Shown in pieces: positions 1 through 6,208 of a stretch of 7,381 nucleotides of DNA. This DNA is from Bacteroidota bacterium. Its GTDB lineage: Bacteria > Bacteroidota > Ignavibacteria > Ignavibacteriales > Melioribacteraceae. A program made the position numbers and the translations under genes. How positions within the stretch are numbered: the first letter of the stretch is position 1; each line of letters begins with the position of its first letter. The notes under the pieces are model-generated. The model was not told where the DNA came from, ran no database searches, and saw only the letters and a list, made by a program, of their open reading frames with translations. The stretch is taken from assembly GCA_023381535.1 (NCBI GenBank), contig JAMCSN010000144.1:1-7381 (forward strand), written 5' to 3'.

Positions 1-1046
1 TTATTAATCCATTCACTCTCTCAACATCCAGCGACGACGGGATAAGATTGTTCGTCGACGACAAGATGATTATTAGCGATTGGACTGACCACTCGCTTTC
101 ATCGTCTTCTGCCGAAGTTGAAATGACAGAAGGAAAAGTTTACAAAGTCAAAGTTGAGTTTTATGAAAACGGCGGCGATGCAATTGCAATGCTTGGCTGG
201 AAACTGCCTGGTGAAGATTTAATGACTGAGGCATTGAATGCTGCTAAAAAATCTGACGTAGTACTTTTGTTTGCCGGCACATCACAGAATTACGAGTCCG
301 AAGGACGCGACCGTGATAACCTATCATTGCCGAACAATCAAGATGAACTGATTCAGAAAATTGCGGAAGTAAATCCTAATACAGTCGTTGTCTTGCAAAA
401 CGGTTCGCCTGTGTTGATGAATGAATGGATTAATAAAGTAAAAGGAATTGTTGAAGCGTGGTTCCCAGGCGTAGAAGGCGGCAACGCGATTGCCGATGTG
501 TTGCTTGGCGATTATAATCCTTCCGGAAAACTTCCAGTAACATTTCCGAAAAGGTGGGAAGATTGTTCCGCTTATAAGACGTACAAACAGAAAGACAGCG
601 TAACGGTTTACGACGACGGAATATTTGTGGGCTACCGTCATTTCGACAAAAATAAAATTGAGCCGTTGTTCCCGTTCGGCTTCGGTTTATCTTACACAAC
701 CTTTGATTTCTCAAACTTAAAAGTTGAAAAAAATGCCGGCGGCAATTTTGAATTAACCTTTGCTGTGACTAACACGGGAAAGGTAAAAGGCGCTGAAGTT
801 GCGCAAGTGTACGTAAGTCAAGTTACTCCTAAAGTTGAAAAAGCCGTGAAAGAATTGAAAAATTTTATGAAAGTTGACTTGAAAGCCGGACAATCGACAA
901 TGATAAAGTTGAATTTGAAGCGTGACGATTTCGCATATTACGACGAGAAGATTCACGGATGGAAAGTTGATCCGGGCAAGTACAAAATTATGGTCGGCGG
1001 TTCATCCGATAATCTCAAACTTGGAACAGAAATTTTTGTAGATTAA
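1..1046 (+). CDS. GH3 beta-glucosidase-type glycoside hydrolase, C-terminal part with PA14 domain (5' partial)
   Basis: The reading frame is open from base 3 to a TAA stop, giving 347 residues; the N-terminus and the nucleophile-bearing barrel lie off the left edge. Family 3 enzymes release terminal sugars, commonly beta-glucose, from oligosaccharides. Residues 1 to about 70 are the end of a PA14 domain: 'FTLSTSSDDGIRLFVDDK' and 'AMLGWKLPGE'. PA14 is known as an insertion in the second GH3 domain, which resumes here at about residues 75-185 with 'SEGRDRDNLSLPNNQ', 'QNGSPVLMNEW', 'AWFPGVEGGNAIADVLLGDYNPSGKLPVTFP'-type blocks. Glu100 in the EGxDR motif (bases 300-302) is the likely acid/base. 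The 'VGYRHFD...FPFGFGLSYTTF' signature follows, then a fibronectin-III-like domain from about residue 235 to the end. There is no T9SS tail, unlike the other genes here, so a periplasmic location is inferred. A TTG at base 48 is an internal Leu, not a start. Family call is secure; sugar specificity is open. Confidence -1.
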   Translation, partial: INPFTLSTSSDDGIRLFVDDKMIISDWTDHSLSSSSAEVEMTEGKVYKVKVEFYENGGDAIAMLGWKLPGEDLMTEALNAAKKSDVVLLFAGTSQNYESEGRDRDNLSLPNNQDELIQKIAEVNPNTVVVLQNGSPVLMNEWINKVKGIVEAWFPGVEGGNAIADVLLGDYNPSGKLPVTFPKRWEDCSAYKTYKQKDSVTVYDDGIFVGYRHFDKNKIEPLFPFGFGLSYTTFDFSNLKVEKNAGGNFELTFAVTNTGKVKGAEVAQVYVSQVTPKVEKAVKELKNFMKVDLKAGQSTMIKLNLKRDDFAYYDEKIHGWKVDPGKYKIMVGGSSDNLKLGTEIFVD

Positions 1047-1098
1047 GGCTGGTAATCGTTTTGTGAAATCCAAAAGAGAATACCGCCTAAACTATGCA

Positions 1099-4083
1099 AT
1101 GAAAAAGATTATCGTTTTACTGGCTGTTACTTGTGCAACTCTCAATGCGCAGAATTTCAGCGGCGGATTCAATTTTAACTTGCCGTGGAATGATTCCACC
1201 ACGCAAAAATTTTTGCCGCAGTTTCCCATTGAGAAAATTCCGGTTAACACTTTTATTACAATAGACGCCGGCGGAAATTTTAGTCTTGGCGGAAAGAAAA
1301 TAAAATTCTGGGGAACAAATTCAGTTGCAGACGGCGCATTCCCGCAGAAGGATAAAGCCGCTCAAATTGCCGGACGAATGCGCAAGCTCGGTATCAACCT
1401 TGTCCGTATGCATCACCTTGATAATCCTTGGTCGGCTTATAGTTTGCTTCCCGGTTCATTTTCAACTTCGCGATCAATTTACCAGCCCAATCTGGATTTG
1501 CTTGAGTATTACATTTCCAAACTCAAAGAGACCGGCATTTTTATTAATATGAATTTGAACGTTGCGCGCAAGTTCCATGCAATGGATGGAGTAGAAGGAG
1601 CCGATTCAATCAACAATTACGGAACAGATTTCGCGAAAGGCGTAACACTTTTTGATCCGTATTTGATTATGCTTGAAAAAGAATTTGCACAGCAATTGCT
1701 GACTCACGTCAATCCGTACACAGGCAAAGCGTTGGTTAACGATCCCGTTATGGCAATGGTTGAGACCAACAATGAAAACAGTCTTTACCGGTTTTGGAAA
1801 GACGATCAATTGAAGCCGATACCAAGCGGCGGCAAATTGATTAATCGTCATGTGCACATGCTGGATAGTTTGTTCAATGAGTTTCTGAAAAACAAATATC
1901 AGAACACTCAGACGCTTGCAAGTTCATGGAGTCAAGGGATAACACCTTTCGGACAAAACGAGCAAATAAAGAATGGATCCTTCGAACAGACAATCGACTA
2001 TGCGGATTGGGAGTTGGAGGTTCATACGCAATATTCCGCTCAGGCAACTTTGAGCAGAGATAATGTTAATCCTTACAGAGATACTTACTCGGCAAAAGTT
2101 ATAGTCTCTCAATCTTCCGGCACGGATTGGCATATTCAATTCAAATACAAAACGATTACGGTGAACAAAGATTCGGCTTACACGATTACGTTTGCTGCGC
2201 GATCTGATGCAGCGAGAAATATTTCTGTTTCGTTGATGAATGATAATTCTCCGTGGACATGGTACAGCGGAATGACTGCAGCCCTCACTACTAATTGGAA
2301 AGTTTTTTCATTCAACGTGAAAGCTCCGGAGACCAACATTGGTCACACACGACTTTCGTTTTCTCTCGGGAAAAGTACCGGTACGTATTGGTTCGACAGT
2401 GTGAGTGTTACGAGAGCCGGTGTTAAAGGTTTGATGAATGATGAAACGATTGAAGCGCAGAATGTACGACGGATTGATTTTTCCAGCTGTGCTGGATATA
2501 CCGACCAGCGTGTGAAAGATATGTCTGAGTTTTACCTCAAGCTGCAGAGCGATTATTTCACGGACATGAAAAATTATCTTCATAATACACTTGGAGTTAA
2601 AGTGCCGATCGTAGGAACGAACTGGAATGTTGGCGCACCTGACATGTCAGCAATTTCGGTTTCGGATTACATCGACAATCACGCTTACTGGGATCACCCA
2701 CAATTTCCAAACATACCTTGGTCATCTACCGATTGGCTAATCAACAACACGCCTATGGTAACAGATAGTTACGGCGGAACGATTCCGGATTTATTTGCTG
2801 GTGTGCCGATGGTTGGCAAGCCATACACAATCAGCGAGTACAATCACGCTTATCCAAACCGTTACCAAAGCGAAGCGCTTTTATTTTTAACCGGCTATGC
2901 TTCTTTTCACGGTGCCGATGGAATTATGATGTTCGATTATAGCGGAGCGAGAGACGATTGGGATAAAGATTTTATAAACGGTTACTTTGATACGCAGCGC
3001 AACAGCGTTTACATGTCTCTATACCCATCGTGTGCGTTGGCATTTAGAAATGGTTTTATTGATGAGTCAAAAAATCCGGTCACAATAAATTATTCGAAGC
3101 AGACAATAGATTTGTTCCCAAAAACAAACGGAAGCAATTGGCGCGGTTCAGTTGGTTACGATCGACATCTTGCATTGCAGCACTCTGTTAGAACGGAATC
3201 TTACAACAGTAGTTCTGAAACTGATTTCAATACTTTGCCGTCTGCTCCAACTTCTCTGTATATAACTGACACCGGTCAGATTGTTTATAACACAACAGAC
3301 GGAACTTTTACTATCGGAAGCGATAAGTTTAACGGCGTGACGGGATTTCTTTCAGCATTGAAAAACACTCGCATCGGCGATTTATCGGTGATTGATTTTA
3401 ACGACGGCGATTTCGGAACTATGACTTGGAGTTCTTTGACGAATGAAAGGTTATCTCAGTCGAAACGCTCGCTTATAACGCTTGCGTCAAAAATTCAGAA
3501 CAATAACATGACGTGGGATGGAACGCAAACGGTTCATAACAAATGGGGAAGTGCGCCCACACAAATTTATCCTCTTAACATTAAACTTGATCTGAATATT
3601 TATGCCGACTCGATAAAAATTTATCCGCTTGATTCTGAGGGGATGGAAAATGTAATTCATCCTTTTGTGATTCAACCTTTTCAGAAGAATCATTTTCTCG
3701 TCACACTGGATCAAAATCATTTAAGCACGCTGTGGTTTGGCGTAGAAGCATTCGGCAATGGCGATCCAACAGCGGTTGATGCAGTACAAAAATTGCCGAC
3801 GGAATTTAAGCTTGAACAGAACTATCCTAATCCATTCAACCCAACCACAACAATAAAATTTTCAATACCAGCCGTAGAGATGAGGCATGCCTCGTTTCCG
3901 ATGGTAAAATTAAGTGTTTACGATCTGTTAGGGCGTGAGGTTGCAAAACTTGTTAACGAAACAAAATCACCCGGCAATTATGAAGTAACATTTGACGCGT
4001 CGAAACTTGCAAGTGGGCTCTACATATACACGCTTAGTTCTGGAGGATATTTTCAGTCGAAGAAAATGATTTTGCTTAAGTGA
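1099..4083 (+). CDS. Secreted clan GH-A glycoside hydrolase with CBM-like insert and T9SS sorting domain
   Basis: The predicted protein has 994 residues from ATG 1099, chosen because it opens directly on a Sec signal peptide (MKKIIVLLAVTCATLNAQ). An in-frame GTG at 1063 would add 12 mostly polar residues ahead of it; neither start has a clear Shine-Dalgarno. Residues about 20-290 and 440-620 form a TIM barrel: 'KFWGTNSVADG', 'LGINLVRMHHLD', 'VETNNENS' with Glu226 as likely acid/base, then 'DNHAYWDHP' and 'YTISEYNHAYPN' with Glu580 as likely nucleophile. This fits a retaining clan GH-A enzyme (GH5/GH2/GH42-like); I cannot assign a numbered family or a substrate. A CBM_4_9-like beta-sandwich (about 292-437) interrupts the barrel. 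A further beta-rich domain (about 715-885) precedes the T9SS domain (about 899-994, 'FKLEQNYPNPFNPTTTIKF' to 'KKMILLK'), which carries a palindromic insertion. The gene lies 52 bases after the GH3 gene, probably cotranscribed. The protein is expected at the cell surface or released. Confidence -1.
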   Translation: MKKIIVLLAVTCATLNAQNFSGGFNFNLPWNDSTTQKFLPQFPIEKIPVNTFITIDAGGNFSLGGKKIKFWGTNSVADGAFPQKDKAAQIAGRMRKLGINLVRMHHLDNPWSAYSLLPGSFSTSRSIYQPNLDLLEYYISKLKETGIFINMNLNVARKFHAMDGVEGADSINNYGTDFAKGVTLFDPYLIMLEKEFAQQLLTHVNPYTGKALVNDPVMAMVETNNENSLYRFWKDDQLKPIPSGGKLINRHVHMLDSLFNEFLKNKYQNTQTLASSWSQGITPFGQNEQIKNGSFEQTIDYADWELEVHTQYSAQATLSRDNVNPYRDTYSAKVIVSQSSGTDWHIQFKYKTITVNKDSAYTITFAARSDAARNISVSLMNDNSPWTWYSGMTAALTTNWKVFSFNVKAPETNIGHTRLSFSLGKSTGTYWFDSVSVTRAGVKGLMNDETIEAQNVRRIDFSSCAGYTDQRVKDMSEFYLKLQSDYFTDMKNYLHNTLGVKVPIVGTNWNVGAPDMSAISVSDYIDNHAYWDHPQFPNIPWSSTDWLINNTPMVTDSYGGTIPDLFAGVPMVGKPYTISEYNHAYPNRYQSEALLFLTGYASFHGADGIMMFDYSGARDDWDKDFINGYFDTQRNSVYMSLYPSCALAFRNGFIDESKNPVTINYSKQTIDLFPKTNGSNWRGSVGYDRHLALQHSVRTESYNSSSETDFNTLPSAPTSLYITDTGQIVYNTTDGTFTIGSDKFNGVTGFLSALKNTRIGDLSVIDFNDGDFGTMTWSSLTNERLSQSKRSLITLASKIQNNNMTWDGTQTVHNKWGSAPTQIYPLNIKLDLNIYADSIKIYPLDSEGMENVIHPFVIQPFQKNHFLVTLDQNHLSTLWFGVEAFGNGDPTAVDAVQKLPTEFKLEQNYPNPFNPTTTIKFSIPAVEMRHASFPMVKLSVYDLLGREVAKLVNETKSPGNYEVTFDASKLASGLYIYTLSSGGYFQSKKMILLK
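1972..2409 (+). other. CBM_4_9-like carbohydrate-binding domain nested in the GH-A barrel
   Basis: This stretch encodes residues about 292-437 of the hydrolase numbered from ATG 1099. It opens with 'NGSFEQTIDYADWELEV', the usual start of CBM4/9/16/22-type domains (N-G-x-F-E ... W). It has the typical central 'YTITFAARSDAARNISVSLM', then 'TTNWKVFSFNVKAPE', and ends 'LSFSLGKSTGTYWFDSVSVT', matching the family's closing 'l.f.lG...gt.w.DdV.l' strand. The aromatic-rich loop 'SPWTWYSG' could take part in sugar binding. It sits after the probable acid/base strand and before the probable nucleophile strand. Domain type is judged from pattern alone; ligand is unknown. Confidence -1.
3877..3898. repeat. 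Palindromic repeat-like insertion inside the T9SS domain coding sequence
   Basis: A perfect 12-base palindrome, GAGGCATGCCTC, lies at 3882-3893. It is extended on both sides (GAGAT left, GTTTC right) into a 22-base inverted repeat with two G-T wobble positions. It reads in frame as about V-E-M-R-H-A-S-F-P in the loop after the 'FSIP' strand of the sorting domain. The two other sorting domains here have four residues between that proline and the next strand's V; this one has eleven, an excess of 7 residues or 21 bases, equal to the palindrome's size. It resembles short dispersed palindromes known in many bacterial genomes, but copy number cannot be seen from this window. Confidence -1.
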
Positions 4084-4088
4084 GGTGG

Positions 4089-6068
4089 CTACTTCATTAG
4101 AACCATTTTTTTTACAATCGAAAAACCGTCTTCGCTTATTCGGTAGAAATACACTCCGCTACTTAATTTATAATTCATAATTGACCCGCTTCGACTCGCG
4201 TCTCGCGAGGCGAGGAATTTAGAATTGTGCACGCCAGCTTGTTGGTACTCATCTACCAATGTTGCGATTTCTTTTCCCAGCACATCGTAAACTTTCAAAG
4301 TAACATAACCTGCATTTGGCAAGCTGTAACTAATCACTGTTTCCGGATTAAACGGATTGGGGTAATTCTGATCTAAAGAAAACTCCGGAACTTGTTCGTT
4401 AATTTTGTTCTCATCCTCCGCAACATCTGTAACTACATCTTGAGCTTGAAGTGAAGAAGCCCACGAGCCATTTGTTAAAATTTTTTGCGCGAAGATTCGT
4501 TTCGTAAAATCTCCATATCTGATCGTAACTCCGGCTCCGAACGTTGCAACTTTTGTATTCGCCGGAATTTTGAAATAGTCCTGCACGTAATATGTTCCGC
4601 CGCTAAAAGAAAGTGTTTGTGACTTTGATGTCCCTCCGTCCCACCCAATGTGAGGATGACAAGACATTGTGATTTTGTTCTCGTCGATTGTGAATGCCGG
4701 ATTACTTGTCATTTGCACAACTATATAATTGTTCCCGCCTAGGTTTAAGTTAAGCGGAGCTATTTGCATTGATATTACCGGCAGTTGAATTTGATTCTTG
4801 GTGCGAAGAATTGAAATCGTTTCTGACTTTAACGTATCGCCTGCTTGGTTGAAAAAGTTGAACACAAGCTTGGCGTCTTGAATATCATTGCTAGAATTAA
4901 GCTGAAGCGAGCCGCTGTAATAATTATTGGAAACGTTTTGATTTTCGAGAACGCTGCCGTTCATCGAAACCGAAAATGAAACTACATCGTCGGTAGTAAA
5001 AATCTCGATGGGTACGGCCCCGTTATAGATTTCTTCGTTTTTTGGATCGGTGATTATTGCTTTGTTATATTTTTCAAAGGCAGTCCAGACCGGGCGTGGT
5101 GTTCCATAAATATCGTTTTGGTTTGCGAACTCGATTAATCCAAACCATTCTTCCGGATTTGGATCGTGTGTAAGCGGATGATCGCCTTTCCACCATCCGT
5201 CGTGATACTGAAAAACACATCCGCCTTGAGCGCCTGCGTCAATGAGTGAGCGGTACATGTACAAATCGCCGTTCATTTGTTTCTCAATTGTATTTCCTCC
5301 GTAGGTGTAATCCGAAGTTGAAATTATTGGCGGAGAAACGGACAAACCGAACTCAGTGATTATTAATGGATTTCTACTTGCTCGGTTGTTTTTAAGATAC
5401 TTCAAAAATCCTCCATACCCTTGTGAACCGGTTATCGTTGAGGGACCATATATGTAAGCGTTGTAACCCGCGAAATCAAAATAATCCATGTTGATGTAAT
5501 CGCCGACAATCGTATTTGAAAATGAAACCGGAACGTGTGGGTGCTTCTGATGAATCAAATCAATTACAGATTGCCAGAGCGATAAAAGATTTTGCGCACC
5601 GGCATTGTAAATATTTTCCACTTGCGGTTCGTTCATTATTAGATAACCGATCACGCAATTATATTTCGATGAATAATTCAATACGCTGTTTACTTGGTTT
5701 ATTGCAGACGCTCTAAACGAAGCATCCCCAAACTTTCCTGCCGGGTCGATCCAGATGCCGAATAAAATTTTCAAACCGGATTCATCAACGAGTTTCAGTT
5801 CTTCCTCTGTTAATGCGCCCCATGTCCGGATAGTGTTGAACCCGGCATTTTTGATCCTCTGCAAATCGAACCTGATTAAGTCTGGATTGAAACTGTAAAC
5901 CCACGGCACTTGCCCGGGACGTGTGTGCGTTTCGTATCCAATTCCTTTCACAAAAAATTTGTTTCCGTTTATGTAAAGCCAACCGTTGTTTACGGAAACA
6001 CTTTGCGCGTTACATACGTTGATCGCTAAAATGAAAAGCAGGGTGAAGAATGTATAATTTCGTTTCAT
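4089..6068 (-). CDS. Secreted clan GH-A (GH2/GH5-like) glycoside hydrolase with Ig-like domain and T9SS sorting domain
   Basis: The predicted protein has 659 residues from ATG at 6068-6066, which opens on a signal peptide (MKRNYTFFTLLFILAINVCNA, cut probably near residues 21-22). Residues about 28-340 are a TIM barrel: 'LYINGNKFFVKGIGYETHT', 'GFNTIRTWG', 'ILFGIWID', 'GYLIMNEP' with Glu147 as likely acid/base, 'FAGYNAYIYG', 'PLIITEFGLS' with Glu239 as likely nucleophile, and 'GGCVFQYHDGWWKGD' near the end. The NE.../TEFG pair is typical of retaining clan GH-A enzymes; the barrel resembles GH2 C-terminal or GH5 folds and, in its opening strand, GH72-like glucanosyltransferases. Exact family and substrate are unknown. 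Residues 345-425 look Ig-like ('VPIEIFTTDDVVSFSVSMNG'), 430-535 are an unrecognised beta-rich module, and 561-659 are a T9SS domain ('FSLDQNYPNPFNPETVISY' to 'KKMVLMK') with an odd 12-residue expansion. It lies 140 bases downstream of the CBM32-type gene on the same strand and converges on the + strand hydrolase. Confidence -1.
   Translation of the reverse strand: MKRNYTFFTLLFILAINVCNAQSVSVNNGWLYINGNKFFVKGIGYETHTRPGQVPWVYSFNPDLIRFDLQRIKNAGFNTIRTWGALTEEELKLVDESGLKILFGIWIDPAGKFGDASFRASAINQVNSVLNYSSKYNCVIGYLIMNEPQVENIYNAGAQNLLSLWQSVIDLIHQKHPHVPVSFSNTIVGDYINMDYFDFAGYNAYIYGPSTITGSQGYGGFLKYLKNNRASRNPLIITEFGLSVSPPIISTSDYTYGGNTIEKQMNGDLYMYRSLIDAGAQGGCVFQYHDGWWKGDHPLTHDPNPEEWFGLIEFANQNDIYGTPRPVWTAFEKYNKAIITDPKNEEIYNGAVPIEIFTTDDVVSFSVSMNGSVLENQNVSNNYYSGSLQLNSSNDIQDAKLVFNFFNQAGDTLKSETISILRTKNQIQLPVISMQIAPLNLNLGGNNYIVVQMTSNPAFTIDENKITMSCHPHIGWDGGTSKSQTLSFSGGTYYVQDYFKIPANTKVATFGAGVTIRYGDFTKRIFAQKILTNGSWASSLQAQDVVTDVAEDENKINEQVPEFSLDQNYPNPFNPETVISYSLPNAGYVTLKVYDVLGKEIATLVDEYQQAGVHNSKFLASRDASRSGSIMNYKLSSGVYFYRISEDGFSIVKKMVLMK
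4164..4214. repeat. Composite repeat-like insertion (AT-rich unit plus GC-rich inverted repeat) in the T9SS domain coding sequence
   Basis: Two contrasting blocks sit side by side. Bases 4164-4182 are almost pure A/T, built from near-repeats of TAATT/ATAATT. Bases 4195-4214 form an inverted repeat: arms CTCGC (4195-4199) and GCGAG (4210-4214) flank the perfect palindrome CTCGCGAG (4202-4209). On the gene strand the region encodes about A-S-R-D-A-S-R-S-G-S-I-M-N-Y-K, where the neighbouring + strand gene has simply 'FDASKLASG'. The excess is 12 residues, 36 bases, and keeps the frame. The abrupt base-composition change within one conserved domain supports insertion; its mobility or copy number is inference. 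Confidence -1.
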
Positions 6069-6208
6069 AATAAATTGCGGACGATTGAATTTTGGTTTGC
6101 GCTTAAGTCCATCTTAATAACGCGCTCTATAGACGACACTAAAAGGATTTCCGTATTGAGACGCTTCTATTTGTCACTGACCGACTTTGTGCCGCTACTA
6201 TTCCAGAA
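6069..6208. other. Intergenic spacer between two same-strand T9SS-protein genes
   Basis: This 140-base gap separates the stop of the CBM32-type gene from the ATG of the GH-A hydrolase, both read on the - strand. I see no strong stem-loop with a T-run after the upstream stop and no clear Bacteroidota-type TAnnTTTG promoter before the ATG. No purine-rich Shine-Dalgarno lies just upstream of the ATG (the - strand reads CGCAATTTATT-ATG), which is common in this group. Cotranscription is possible but not shown. Confidence -1.

Noticed and set aside
324..714. Two overlapping - strand open frames within the GH3 gene
   Set aside because: They are antisense to conserved GH3 motifs and have composition unlike real proteins, so they are shadows of the true frame.
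1063..1098. GTG start at 1063 for the GH-A hydrolase
   Set aside because: It would put 12 charged/polar residues before a well-formed signal peptide that begins exactly at ATG 1099; the ATG is the simpler choice, though not proven.
3877..3898. Operator or transcription-factor site at the palindrome
   Set aside because: It lies about 200 bases from the end of a long gene, far from any promoter, and its size matches the protein insertion, so a repeat insertion explains it better.
4092..4113. Possible bidirectional terminator at the convergent junction
   Set aside because: Only a 4-base stem (AAGT/ACTT) can be drawn and the T-run encodes conserved Lys-Lys residues of the sorting domain.
6000..6068. 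Lipoprotein signal in the - strand hydrolase (cysteine at residue 19)
   Set aside because: The residues before Cys are I-N-V, without the small residue (G/A/S) required just before the lipobox cysteine. The same holds for 'AVTC' in the + strand hydrolase. Both read as ordinary Sec signals.
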